64,000 nt of DNA from positions 124,001 through 188,000 of the forward strand of contig CAVQAI010000011.1 of NCBI GenBank assembly GCA_963710495.1, in the 5' to 3' direction. Origin of the DNA: Bog-756 sp963710495 (GTDB lineage: Bacteria; Actinomycetota; Acidimicrobiia; Acidimicrobiales; RAAP-2). The position numbers and the translations under genes were made by a program. How positions within the stretch are numbered: position 1 is the stretch's first letter; every line of letters begins with the position of its first letter. The notes below the pieces were generated by a model, which was not told the origin of the DNA, did no database searches, and saw nothing but the letters and a program-made list of their open reading frames with translations. Of this stretch, positions 29,163 through 37,654 are shown piece by piece.

Positions 29163-29274
29163 CGGTGGCGAACGTAGCAGTGGGCGGCCCGGGATTCCCC
29201 GGGCGCGACGGCGTCTCTGGCCCCGGGGTGTGACCCGAGGGAATGCTCCTCGCCCTGCGAATGTTTGTTCTGTC

Positions 29275-30033
29275 GTGCAGGCGTTCGTGTTTCGCCCGGA
29301 CCTCAGGCTGTCATCCGGCCAGACACGCCTGGCCGCGGCCAAGGTGGTGGGCGTCGGCGGGGTCCTCGCCTACAACTGGTGGGTCGTCGTGCCCTTCGTG
29401 CCGGGCCTCATGCCGTCGGTCAACGGTTTCTTCTCCGATCTCGAGGCCACCGGGCGCCCCCATGCTTCGCTCATGTCCGACGCAGACCTGGTCGGCGGGG
29501 CGCTGATCCTGGTCGCACTGGCGCTGCGCGGGTCAGCGGCGACGGGAGGTGTTCGGCGCGAATGGAAGTGGCTGATCCTCTTTGCCTTGGCCGGGGTGGT
29601 GGGGGGGCGGTACTCCTACGCCTGCTCGGAGGGCCTCAGCGCCAGCTGCCGCCAGCTCGAATGGCACCTCCAGTTGCCCGTGCACCACTACGTCCATGTG
29701 GTGGCGGGCATTGCCGAATTCGCCACGGTCACCGTCGGCGCCGTGCTGGCCATGCGCCGGACGCGGGGGCAGGGGACCCCGGAAGCGAAGGCGTACGCCG
29801 CTATCGTCGGGGTGCTGGCCATCGGTTACCCGTTGCTCGGGCTCGTCTACCTCACCGACCGGCTCGGAACGTTGGTGGAGCCGATCTTCTTCCTGGCCTT
29901 CTCGGCGATGGTGCTGACCGAGCTCTTCGAGCCCATCCGACCCTCGGTGCACTCCCATTCGGCCGAACCGACCGGCCGGACCGTGGCGGCTCCGGCCGCG
30001 GAATGCCGGTCCGGGGCGCGAGGCGAGGTCTGA
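29275..30033 (+). CDS. DUF998-like integral membrane protein
   Basis: A 252-residue protein with about six hydrophobic segments, beginning after a short polar N-terminus (KVVGVGGVLAYNWWVVVPFV) and ending with a polar tail. Between helices lies a Cys-containing loop (YACSEGLSASCRQLEW) followed by HLQLPVHHYVHV. The pattern resembles DUF998 membrane proteins, whose function is not known. GTG 29275 is the preferred start, with GTG 29287 possible; longer frames are antisense to the hydrolase. It is a stand-alone gene divergent from that hydrolase. Confidence 0.7.
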   Translation: MQAFVFRPDLRLSSGQTRLAAAKVVGVGGVLAYNWWVVVPFVPGLMPSVNGFFSDLEATGRPHASLMSDADLVGGALILVALALRGSAATGGVRREWKWLILFALAGVVGGRYSYACSEGLSASCRQLEWHLQLPVHHYVHVVAGIAEFATVTVGAVLAMRRTRGQGTPEAKAYAAIVGVLAIGYPLLGLVYLTDRLGTLVEPIFFLAFSAMVLTELFEPIRPSVHSHSAEPTGRTVAAPAAECRSGARGEV

Positions 30034-30060
30034 GCTCTCCTCGGCACGGACCGGTCATCC

Positions 30061-30669
30061 CTACCAGCCGCGGCACCCGTACTGGTCGGGCGCGTCGGGC
30101 TGGATGCGTTCGGCCACCATGATCTGCTGGTCCTCGGTGGCCATGGCTCCTTCCGAGGCGAATTCCCGGCCGCCGTAGTTGTCCCAATTGGCCCGGGTGA
30201 TGCCCAGGCCACCGCTGAAGCGCGAGGAATCGGCGCTCCAGTTGCCACCCTCCTCGCACATGGCCACACGCTCCCAGGCCGCGCGTTGGGCAGCGGTGAC
30301 CGTGTCCACCGGGCCTGCCGGGGTCGGGGCCGGGGCCGGGGGCGCGACCGGGGGCGAGGGCGCGGCCGGAGCGGCAGACGCCACCGGGAGCGATGGCGCC
30401 CCGGTCGTCGGTGCCGGTGTGGTGGCGGGATGGGCCAGCAGGGCGGAATTGAGATCGAGCACCAGACTCGATCGGGCTGCCGGCGCGGTGACCGTGCTGA
30501 CGCCGCTCGCCGGCTGGCGGGCGGACGGGTGGGGGATACTGCCGGATGGTGCCCCGGAGGGCGTGACTGCCGCCCCTCGGGCCGACTGCACGGTGGCAGC
30601 CTGCATCAGGACGGTTGTGGTGATGATGGCGATCGGCGCGATCGCCATGAGTGCAATGCGGGTCCGCAC
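30061..30669 (-). CDS. Resuscitation-promoting-factor-like transglycosylase
   Basis: A 202-residue exported protein. GTG 30669 follows a strong GGGAGG ribosome site. The order is signal/anchor helix (residues ~5-27), a long Ala/Pro linker, and a C-terminal Rpf/lysozyme-like domain: WERVAMCEEGGNWS with the catalytic Glu, FSGGLGITRANWDNYGG and TEDQQIMVAERI. Rpf proteins cut peptidoglycan glycan strands and help growth from dormancy. No LysM domain is present. The 613-bp region upstream contains several palindromes, so expression is probably tightly controlled. Confidence 0.9.
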   Translation of the reverse strand: MRTRIALMAIAPIAIITTTVLMQAATVQSARGAAVTPSGAPSGSIPHPSARQPASGVSTVTAPAARSSLVLDLNSALLAHPATTPAPTTGAPSLPVASAAPAAPSPPVAPPAPAPTPAGPVDTVTAAQRAAWERVAMCEEGGNWSADSSRFSGGLGITRANWDNYGGREFASEGAMATEDQQIMVAERIQPDAPDQYGCRGW

Positions 30670-31282
30670 GGCACCTCCCTTCGTCGGGCGCGTCAGCGCC
30701 TTCCTCTGCTCGGTGTTGGCGGGCTCCGGCCATTGCATTCGGTCCCCGGACGGCGAGCGGGGAGGCTTCGTCCGTCCTGGCGTTGGGCCCTAGGGTGTGC
30801 GGCCGGTTCAGTTACGCCCGGAAGTGCGTCGTGGTTGCACCACTCATTTCTGGTTCAGTCGGTCCGGTCCCACCGGATGGCCCGGCGGTCCGGCTCCACA
30901 CCGCGCGCGCCGGCCCGGATCGTGGAATCGGATCGTGCTGGATGCGAGCTCCAGTCACCCGTATTGGGTGTCGGGCTGCGGCCACTTTGCAAGGTTGCAA
31001 AGGGTGGGCACGAGTCGCTTGAGATGACCATAGCGCGAGTTACCGACTGGTCAGTCGTCAGGCCCGGCCGCTAGTGACCTGGGGCTATGCTCCGAACCAC
31101 CAGGTCATGGCGCCACAATATTTATTCTTCAGATGCTTCTTACTGACTTTCTTATTCTCTGCTTAACTCGCACAATGGAGCCATCGTATTCAGATTGAAC
31201 GCTCATCGTGATATCCGATATCACTGCCAGTGATCCGACGGCCGGGCGGGGCCGACGGCTGGGCCGTCGACAGAGGATCCGC
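30670..31282. promoter_or_regulatory. Long regulatory region upstream of the Rpf-like gene with multiple palindromes
   Basis: 613 bp without a convincing gene. It contains a perfect inverted repeat CTTTGCAA-GG-TTGCAAAG (30985-31002) inside a longer CCAC..GTGG frame, TGACCTGG/CCAGGTCA arms with a 17-nt loop (31075-31107), and a perfect 17-bp palindrome GTGATATCCGATATCAC (31208-31224) that overlaps TCACTGCCAGTGA (31221-31233). A strikingly AT-rich stretch (31115-31200) lies between the last two. It separates the rpf-like gene (leftward) from the 3' end of the GH43 gene, so rpf is the gene it most likely serves. Confidence 0.6.
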
Positions 31283-32641
31283 TCAGGGGCCGATCTGAGC
31301 GCCGGTGGCGGTGATGGTGACCGGGCGCAGGAACAGCAGCCGGCTGTTGGGAAATCCGACTTGCCCGGGCAACCAGGCGTGGAAGGCCAGCCATGTCGTT
31401 CCCTGCACGTCGGTGAAGACGGAGGGACCGCCGGGCCCGCTGAACGAAGCGTCCGACGTGAGGAGCGGTCCGGTCGACGCGTCGGCACAGGGCCCCGACG
31501 GCCCGTTGCAGTTGGCCACACCGATGGCATAGTCGGCCGTCCGCCAGGAGTTGGCCGAGTAGAAGAGCCGGTACTGGCCGCCCGAGACGACCATGGCCGG
31601 TCCCTCCACGACCCCCCCTTGCCAGGACTGGGTCGGCTCCAGCAGGGTGGCCGAGGTGGCCGGCACCAGGGCCGTCCCGTCGGGGGTCATCTGCTGGGAC
31701 CAGATGGCGGGAGGCTGGTTGCCCGTCCCCTCCGACTTCCAGGTGAGGTAGGGCGTCCCGTTGGAGTCGAGGAAGGGACTCGGATCGAGCGAGCCGCCCA
31801 AATCCAGCTGGCACTCGATGGGCCATGTCGAGGAGTCGACGTAGGGCCCCTGCGGCTGAGTGGCGACGGCAACCGAGATGCACTGTTCCTTGGTGGCAGC
31901 GAAGTCGGCCGAGTAGTAGAGCAAGAACCGGTTCCCCAGCTGCATCACCCCCGGGGCCCAGATGTTGTTCGGTTGCGCCCATATGGCCAGGTGGGGGAGG
32001 GCGTCCCCGAGAGTTGTCCAGTGACTGAGATCGGAGGACTCGATGACCTGCACGTTCCCTGCCGCGGAGTTCGTGGCGAAGCCGTAGTACTCGTTCCCGA
32101 CGGTGAGGACCGAGGGGTCGGGAAAGTTGAAGGGATAGGCCGGTCCGCTCGCCCCGTCCAGTGAGAGGCACAGCGGTGACGCGGTGTCGATGGCGTTGAT
32201 GGCGCCGGGAAGATCGGCGGCATGGATCGCCCCCACCGCCCCGGACACACCGGCCAGGCAGGCCCGGAGCGTGGCGATGTCGAGGGACTGGAGGCCACCG
32301 GTGGCGGTGGCCGACCGCAGGCTGGTCTCGGTGGCGTCGATCTCGGCCTGCGTGCGCGCCTCCGCCTGTCGGCGCGCATCTCGAGCCTGGTCGTTCGACC
32401 CGACCGCGGCCTCGATGGACGACAGCGTGGCCCGCGCCTTGGTCAGGCGGAGGTGGGTGGCGTGTTGGGTTGCCTCGGCCCGATTCTGGTCCGAGAGCGC
32501 CACGATGTTGTACACCGCCGCGGCCAGGACCAGGACGGCGAACGCGATCGCCATGAGCCGCCGGTCGACGTGGGTCGGGACCCGAAACCGAGGGCTCGGC
32601 CCGCCGTCGGCACGGGCTTCGGGTCGGTGGCCGGTCGTCAT
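31283..32641 (-). CDS. Membrane-anchored GH43-like (arabinanase/xylosidase-type) protein
   Basis: A 452-residue protein with an N-terminal TM anchor (about residues 28-48), a coiled-coil stretch rich in Arg/Ala/Glu (~50-110), a small domain with the pattern LRACLAGV..AIHAADL, and then a five-bladed beta-propeller of the GH43 type. The three acidic residues expected in GH43 are visible: NFPDPSV, GGSLDPSPFLD and GGVVEGPAMV. It would cut arabinose- or xylose-containing polymers outside the membrane. It overlaps the next upstream gene by 4 nt, and its pre-propeller domain resembles that neighbour (see findings). Substrate unproven. Confidence 0.8.
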   Translation of the reverse strand: MTTGHRPEARADGGPSPRFRVPTHVDRRLMAIAFAVLVLAAAVYNIVALSDQNRAEATQHATHLRLTKARATLSSIEAAVGSNDQARDARRQAEARTQAEIDATETSLRSATATGGLQSLDIATLRACLAGVSGAVGAIHAADLPGAINAIDTASPLCLSLDGASGPAYPFNFPDPSVLTVGNEYYGFATNSAAGNVQVIESSDLSHWTTLGDALPHLAIWAQPNNIWAPGVMQLGNRFLLYYSADFAATKEQCISVAVATQPQGPYVDSSTWPIECQLDLGGSLDPSPFLDSNGTPYLTWKSEGTGNQPPAIWSQQMTPDGTALVPATSATLLEPTQSWQGGVVEGPAMVVSGGQYRLFYSANSWRTADYAIGVANCNGPSGPCADASTGPLLTSDASFSGPGGPSVFTDVQGTTWLAFHAWLPGQVGFPNSRLLFLRPVTITATGAQIGP

Positions 32642-33195
32642 CCCGACGGCTCGGCGGCCTGACAGTCGCCCGCGTACTGGTCGAGGAGGGCGCTGGCACC
32701 GGACTGGTCGCCCAGCGAGACCTCGTTGAGGGCCTGGTTGACGCCCGAGAGGCAGGCGTCGAGGTTGGCGATGTTCACGCCGTCGACGTTGATGTTCGAT
32801 TGCATCGACGCCAATGCGGCCTGGGCCTTCCCCAGCTCATCCGATGCCGATGCCAGGGAGGCCGCCGCCGTTCCGGCTTCCTGTCGGGCCTGGGCCAGGC
32901 GTGTCCGGGCGTGGGCGATCTGCACGGCGGTCCGCTGCAACTGGGCATGCATCTCGGCGATCGACGTGTCGGTCCGTTGCAACGTGTTGTGGCTCAGGAC
33001 CGAGACAACGACGGCGGCCACCAAGAGGAGCGATCCCGCCCCGTAGGCCAGGACCACGCGCCACCGCGGCCACGGCCTCCGGTGGGACCTTGGTCGGCTC
33101 GAGACGCGTGGGACACGGATCGGGACCGGCACGGCGGGAAAGGCCGACGACGGGCCGAACGAGGCCGTGGGCCGTGGGACCTCTTCGGTTTCCAT
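32638..33195 (-). CDS. Membrane-anchored coiled-coil protein, partner of the GH43-like protein
   Basis: A 185-residue protein: a Pro/Arg-rich cytoplasmic leader, a TM helix (residues ~47-68), a long heptad-like coiled coil (about 70-130), and a C-terminal module (ANLDACLSGVNQALNEV..CQAAEPSG) with two Cys. The same TM-coil-module order occurs in the N-terminal part of the overlapping GH43-like protein. The two may pair through their coils on the outer face of the membrane; that is inference. No enzyme motif is present. It is the first gene of the two-gene operon. Confidence 0.65.
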   Translation of the reverse strand: METEEVPRPTASFGPSSAFPAVPVPIRVPRVSSRPRSHRRPWPRWRVVLAYGAGSLLLVAAVVVSVLSHNTLQRTDTSIAEMHAQLQRTAVQIAHARTRLAQARQEAGTAAASLASASDELGKAQAALASMQSNINVDGVNIANLDACLSGVNQALNEVSLGDQSGASALLDQYAGDCQAAEPSG

Positions 33196-33317
33196 GGGAG
33201 GCTCCTGCCATCTCGCCTGGTAGGACGATGGCGCCGAGAAGTCGGCCCAAACGGTTCATCGGTGCGACAAAGGGTGCTCCGTAGCCCATTCTCACACTGC
33301 TGTCGTCGACGCGGGCG

Positions 33318-34805
33318 TCAGCCCGTCGGGCCCGTCCTCGAAACCGCTTGACGCGGGCCAGAAGCCAAGTCGACGGCGGCCGATCCTACGGCGTCGCTCG
33401 CCGCCGCCCACTGCCGGGCGCGGAATTCCGGCAGCAGGGGGCCGGCGCATCGCGATCGGACGCACCCGGCCCAGACCCCCGCCCCGTAGGAGACGTCGTC
33501 GACGATGCAGGCGAGCGACCAGCGGAGCGGGTCGACGGCCGGTCGCCTCCTCCACCACTCGACGAGGGGGGGCGCGAGCAACAACAGGGCGGCGGGCGCC
33601 GCCTGGCGTCGGTGCCGCCAGGCGGTGAAGACCACGGCGGGGACGGCGAGGGTGGTCAGCGCCCGGCCCAGCCCGACCAGGGTCCAGCCGGCCCCGGACG
33701 CAGTCCAGCGCAGTGCCACGCCGAAGGGGATCCCGTGATCGCGCACGGCGCCGAAGGTGGATGCGGCCGAGGCGAGCAGAAGGGCGCCGGCCATCGTCGG
33801 GCGGCGGCTGAGCCCGGCGGCCACGATCGCCGACGGCCAGGCATGGAGCTCGACCGGCGCCAGGCGCCCGGGGTGCCGCCGAGCCAAAGGCCCAGCGGAC
33901 ATTCCATAGTGGAAGCGCCGTCCCATCCAGGTGCGCCACGTGGCTGGTTCTTCATGGAACACGGTGACCGACGGTTCGAGCCGGACCCGCCATCCGGTGT
34001 CGCACATCCGCCAGACCAGGTCCACGTCCTCCCCGACCCGGAGGTCGGTGTCGAAACCTGTGCCCAGTGCGGCGCGTCGGGCGACCAGGGCGGCGGTAGG
34101 GGCGTATCGGATCTTCCGTCCGGGCCCGACCTCCCCCGGCGCCGCCCCCATGTCGAGCGGTGAGCGGTCCTCGGCGAACCGAGCGAGCAACGACCGGGTC
34201 GCTTTACGCCGTCGGGGCCGCACCCGCGGCGCCACCGCGCCGAGCTCGGGGTCGGCGAACAGGGGGGCGAGCGCGGACAGCCAGCCCTCGGGGGCCGTGC
34301 AGTCGCTGTCCACCAGGGCGACCAGCTCGCTGTCGACGACAGCCAGGCCGTCGTTGCGGGCCGCCCCCGGGCCTCCGCTCTCCGGCCGCCGCACGAGATG
34401 CGCACCGCGACGCCGGCAGACGGTTGCCACCGCGGTCGGGTCTGCCGACCCGTCGTCGACCACCACGACGGGGGCGGCGTCGCCCAAGGAAGCCAGGCAC
34501 CGGTCGAGCAGAGCGCTCCGGTCCCGGACCGGGACGATCACGGTCAGGCTCGGCCCGACGTCGCCGGCCCCGGGGTGGTTCGGGAACCGTGGATGGGCCA
34601 TGCCGGCGGTGACCAGTCGCCGGCCGAGCCTGCGGTCGGCCTCGGACAGCCGTCCGTCCCCGGTGAGCCGGCCGAGCGCCCGGGCGCCTTCGGGACTGAG
34701 CGCGACCAAGCGACCGGGGAAGCCACCGGTGAGCACGGCACCGTCGCGGAATCTCCGCACCGAGGGATCGAGATCGAGGTGGACACCCTCGGGGAGGGCG
34801 ATCAC
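33318..34805 (-). CDS. mftF: MftF, mycofactocin system glycosyltransferase
   Basis: A 495-residue GT2 enzyme, last gene of the mycofactocin operon. A 90-residue N-terminal domain specific to MftF (LDLDPSVRRF..VALSPEGARAL) precedes the GT-A fold: LTVIVPVRDRSALLDRCLAS, VVVVDDGSAD, the DXD-like LVALVDSDCTAPEGW, and VGEDVDLVWRM. The C-terminus holds several hydrophobic helices. MftF attaches a beta-1,4-glucan chain to the mycofactocin precursor in mycobacteria. It overlaps the SDR gene by 4 nt. Confidence 0.94.
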   Translation of the reverse strand: MIALPEGVHLDLDPSVRRFRDGAVLTGGFPGRLVALSPEGARALGRLTGDGRLSEADRRLGRRLVTAGMAHPRFPNHPGAGDVGPSLTVIVPVRDRSALLDRCLASLGDAAPVVVVDDGSADPTAVATVCRRRGAHLVRRPESGGPGAARNDGLAVVDSELVALVDSDCTAPEGWLSALAPLFADPELGAVAPRVRPRRRKATRSLLARFAEDRSPLDMGAAPGEVGPGRKIRYAPTAALVARRAALGTGFDTDLRVGEDVDLVWRMCDTGWRVRLEPSVTVFHEEPATWRTWMGRRFHYGMSAGPLARRHPGRLAPVELHAWPSAIVAAGLSRRPTMAGALLLASAASTFGAVRDHGIPFGVALRWTASGAGWTLVGLGRALTTLAVPAVVFTAWRHRRQAAPAALLLLAPPLVEWWRRRPAVDPLRWSLACIVDDVSYGAGVWAGCVRSRCAGPLLPEFRARQWAAASDAVGSAAVDLASGPRQAVSRTGPTG

Positions 34806-35623
34806 ACCGACAGGCCGCCGTCCACCGGGATCACCGCTCCGGTCAGCCCGCTGCTCGCCGCGCCGGCCAGCCAGATGACCAGGGCCGCCACCTCCTCGGG
34901 GGCCAGCAGGCGTCCGATGGGCTGTTGGGCGGCGAAGTCCCGGGGGTCGTCCATTCCGTAGAGGCGGGCGCTCTCGACGAGCATGGCGCCGGCGGTCGAG
35001 CCGGGGCTCACCGCGTTGGCCGTGACCCCGCTGTCGGCCAGGTCGACGGCCAGGCCGCGCACCAGACCGGCCACCCCGGCCTTGGCCGCCCCGTAGGCGG
35101 TCAGGCCCCGAAGTCCCCGCGTGGCTGCGGCCGAGGCCACCGCGATGAATCGCCCCGTGCGCGGGGCCGGCCGGCGGAGCAGGGCCGGTACGGCAGCCCG
35201 CGCCGCATGGATAACACCACCGAGGTCAACCTCGATGACGGCGGCCAGCTCTTCCTGGGGCATCTCCCACAGGGGGACACCCCCGGCGATGATGCCCGCC
35301 GCCGCCACCACGGCGTCGAGCCCGCCGAAGCGGTCCTCGGCGCGGGCGACCGCGGCGGCCATGGCCTCGGGGTCGGCGACGTCGGCCACGTGAGCCACCA
35401 CTACCTCGCCCTCCTGCCTGCCGCCGGTCGCATCGAGGGCATGGGCCTGGGCCGTCGCCACCACGGCGTGGAGGTCGGACTCGCTTCCCATCGGATAGGG
35501 GAGGCGCGGGTCGTCGCCGGCCCGGTCGACGGCCACCACCACCCATCCGGCCCGGGTGAGGCCCTGCACCACGGCCGCCCCGATGCCGCGGGCCGCCCCG
35601 GTCACGATGGCCACCCGGCTCAT
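34802..35623 (-). CDS. Mycofactocin-coupled SDR-family oxidoreductase
   Basis: A 273-residue short-chain dehydrogenase. It has TGAARGIG for the nucleotide site, NAG-equivalent AAAGI, the Ser-Tyr-Lys triad (VASAAA, then YGAAKAG), and the extra segment GDDPRLPYPMGSESDL after beta-2 that marks SDRs that hold NAD so tightly that they need mycofactocin as the external electron acceptor. Start ATG 35623 overlaps mftE by 4 nt. The in-frame upstream extension is antisense shadow. The alcohol substrate is unknown. Confidence 0.9.
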   Translation of the reverse strand: MSRVAIVTGAARGIGAAVVQGLTRAGWVVVAVDRAGDDPRLPYPMGSESDLHAVVATAQAHALDATGGRQEGEVVVAHVADVADPEAMAAAVARAEDRFGGLDAVVAAAGIIAGGVPLWEMPQEELAAVIEVDLGGVIHAARAAVPALLRRPAPRTGRFIAVASAAATRGLRGLTAYGAAKAGVAGLVRGLAVDLADSGVTANAVSPGSTAGAMLVESARLYGMDDPRDFAAQQPIGRLLAPEEVAALVIWLAGAASSGLTGAVIPVDGGLSV

Positions 35624-36324
35624 CGGAGGCCCCCGGCCGGGTCGGGACACCGGGCCCGGACCAGGGCGGTCACCAGGTCGTCGACGGCTCGGCCCAGCAG
35701 AGCCCGGCCCTCCTCGGCGCTGGCCCCGGCCGGGTCGCCCAGCACACCGTTGGCGCTCACGGCCCGGACACCACGGGTGCGCAGCTCGGGCCAGATGGCG
35801 GCGGCGGCCCGGAGGTCGCCGGCCTCGGCCCGGTCGAGACGCACCCGTCCGGGGGCAATGGCCAGCATCAGCGAGGTTTCGGTGCGGCCGGCATGGAGGT
35901 CCCCGGCCCACCCCGGTGACCAGCATCCGATCGGGTGTCCCTCGCGGCGGAGGCGATCCAGGGCCCGCCGGATCGGTCGTTCGTTCCCGCCGTGGGCCGA
36001 CACCGCCATGGTGTAGGCGAAGTCCCGGCTGGCCGACCGCCCGAGCTCGAGGAGGACCTGCTCGGTGGCCTCCCGGCCGATGGAGAGGGTCCCGGCGAAG
36101 CCCTCGTGCTCGCCACTCGACCCGTAAGCCAGCGCCGGGGCCACCACGATCCGGTGGTCACGGCGTGCCGCCCCGGTGGCGACCGCCTCGGCGATGTCGG
36201 TGTCGGTCGTGACCGGCAGGTGGGGACCGTGCTGCTCGGTCGAGCCGACCGGGATGAGGAGGACATGGCCGTGCTCGGCTCTCGTCGCCACCTCGGGCCA
36301 GGCCAACCGGTCGAGCCGGCTCAT
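35620..36324 (-). CDS. mftE: MftE, creatininase-family mycofactocin precursor peptidase
   Basis: A 234-residue creatininase-fold metallopeptidase. Metal-binding residues of the family are visible in GSTEQHGPHLPVTTDTDIA (Glu, His, Asp) and SAHGGNERP, with the later HAGRTETSLML. MftE cuts the modified MftA between its leader and the terminal Val-Tyr-derived core, freeing AHDP. It overlaps both neighbours by 4 nt, fixing it in the operon. Confidence 0.94.
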   Translation of the reverse strand: MSRLDRLAWPEVATRAEHGHVLLIPVGSTEQHGPHLPVTTDTDIAEAVATGAARRDHRIVVAPALAYGSSGEHEGFAGTLSIGREATEQVLLELGRSASRDFAYTMAVSAHGGNERPIRRALDRLRREGHPIGCWSPGWAGDLHAGRTETSLMLAIAPGRVRLDRAEAGDLRAAAAIWPELRTRGVRAVSANGVLGDPAGASAEEGRALLGRAVDDLVTALVRARCPDPAGGLR

Positions 36325-37328
36325 GGCCCGGCCTGGCTGTCGCCCCGTCCCGATGAGGGGGATGCCTCGAGGTAGCCGTGCCGCACCAGAAAGTCGACGA
36401 AGGCGTCGGCCGCGTCCACCGCGTCCACCGGACCGACCACCACGGGCGGGTCGTGGGTCTCCGTCACGCCGGTCAGGGCCAGCAGCCGAATGCGGGGGTC
36501 GTGTCCGGCCGGAGGGGGCAGCACCCGGGTCCGGGGTCGGAACGGTCGGGTTCGGCCGGCACGGATGCGTCGGTCCGCGGCCGGGCGCGATCCGGTGCCC
36601 GAGGGGCTCACGGAGCTCACGCGGCTCACAGGGACGGGTTCGCCGGCCGATGCCAGGGCGCCGGCCAGGGAGGCCCGCCGCAGGGCGACACCGGCCGGCT
36701 CCACCGAGCAGACCGCCGGGAGGGGCACCCGGAGCCGCTCGCGCCACCCGCCGTCCAGCCGGCGCTCGGCGATCAGTGAGGGGGCCGATGCCCCCGGCTC
36801 CGGCTCGAGGCGTACCAGCCCGAGGGCCTGGGTGGCCGCCAGCTCGTGGGCCAGGAACGCCGGGAGGGCGCCGGTGCCCCGGTCGGCCGAGCGGTCGCCG
36901 CAGACGACGAGCACCGGTGGCCCAATCGGCGCCAGGGCGGCGACGATCAGGCGGGCCAGCTCATGCTCGTCGGCGGCCAGCACGTCGGCCCCAGGACCGG
37001 GGCCGGCCCCCTTGCCGGCCTCGCCGCCGGTCGCGCCGCCGGCCTCGCCGCCAGGGATGCGCAGGATCGCTGCGCCGAGGGCTCGGGCCTCGGCGAGCAC
37101 GGGCTCGACGGACGGGGGCCCCACCGACAGGGCCAGCACCCGGCCACCCCAGGCCTCGGCGGCCCGCAGCGCGTGCTCGAGCGCGGCCGCCTCCGCCGCC
37201 GGCCAGCCGATCCCCCAGGGGTCACGGGAGACGGCCCCGCTGAGCGGGTCCACCCGCGGCCGCAGATCGGTGATCGCCAAGCAGGCCACCACCAGCGGGC
37301 GGTCGTCGGGGAGTGGGGTCGAGCTCAT
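36321..37328 (-). CDS. Electron transfer flavoprotein beta-like subunit of the mycofactocin cluster
   Basis: A 335-residue protein with the ETF-beta/FixA layout: VVACLAITDLRPRVDPLSG at the start, AAALEHALRAAEAWGGRV, and a nucleotide-binding region LVVCGDRSADRGTGALPAFLAHEL. It also carries Gly/Ala-rich and Arg/Pro-rich insertions and is longer than usual FixA (about 260). It lies between fixX-like and mftE genes with 4-nt overlaps and would pair with the ETF-alpha-like protein of the same operon. Confidence 0.82.
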   Translation of the reverse strand: MSSTPLPDDRPLVVACLAITDLRPRVDPLSGAVSRDPWGIGWPAAEAAALEHALRAAEAWGGRVLALSVGPPSVEPVLAEARALGAAILRIPGGEAGGATGGEAGKGAGPGPGADVLAADEHELARLIVAALAPIGPPVLVVCGDRSADRGTGALPAFLAHELAATQALGLVRLEPEPGASAPSLIAERRLDGGWRERLRVPLPAVCSVEPAGVALRRASLAGALASAGEPVPVSRVSSVSPSGTGSRPAADRRIRAGRTRPFRPRTRVLPPPAGHDPRIRLLALTGVTETHDPPVVVGPVDAVDAADAFVDFLVRHGYLEASPSSGRGDSQAGP

Positions 37329-37654
37329 CCGCAGTGGAAGACGACACCCTGGCCGCCGTCGGGATAGGTCCAGGTGATCGCCCCCTCCTCGTTGCACACC
37401 ATGTAGCAGGTCCCGCACTCGAAGCACTCCTCGTAATTGAAGAGGATGCCCCCGTCGGCGGTCGGTGCGAACAATGCCGCCGGGCAGGCCGTCACGCACT
37501 CGCGGGTGGTGCACGATCGGCAGATCTCGCTGTCCACCGTGATGTGGGCCCGCCGCCCGACCCGGAAGTCGACCGTCGCCATGCGCTCCTCGAACGAGAT
37601 CCCGCGCCAGCGGGGCCCGTCCGGTCCCGATCCGGACACGCCGGTGGCGCTCAT
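37325..37654 (-). CDS. FixX-like two-cluster ferredoxin
   Basis: A 109-residue ferredoxin with two cysteine sets: CRSCTTRECVTACPAA (C-x2-C-x4-C-x3-C) and CFECGTCYMVC (C-x2-C-x2-C-x3-C), the second typical of FixX and the Fe-S domain of ETF:quinone oxidoreductase. It would link the ETF pair to the FixC-like flavoprotein encoded next to it. Overlaps of 4 nt on both sides. Confidence 0.9.
   Translation of the reverse strand: MSATGVSGSGPDGPRWRGISFEERMATVDFRVGRRAHITVDSEICRSCTTRECVTACPAALFAPTADGGILFNYEECFECGTCYMVCNEEGAITWTYPDGGQGVVFHCG

Noticed and set aside
30670..31010. c-di-AMP (ydaO/yuaA) riboswitch upstream of the Rpf-like gene
   Set aside because: Such riboswitches often precede rpf genes, and GGGGACC occurs here, but the GGGGUGAAUCC and GUCAGCUAACCUCGUAAGC-like segments are not seen. 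An Infernal search with the ydaO model would settle it.
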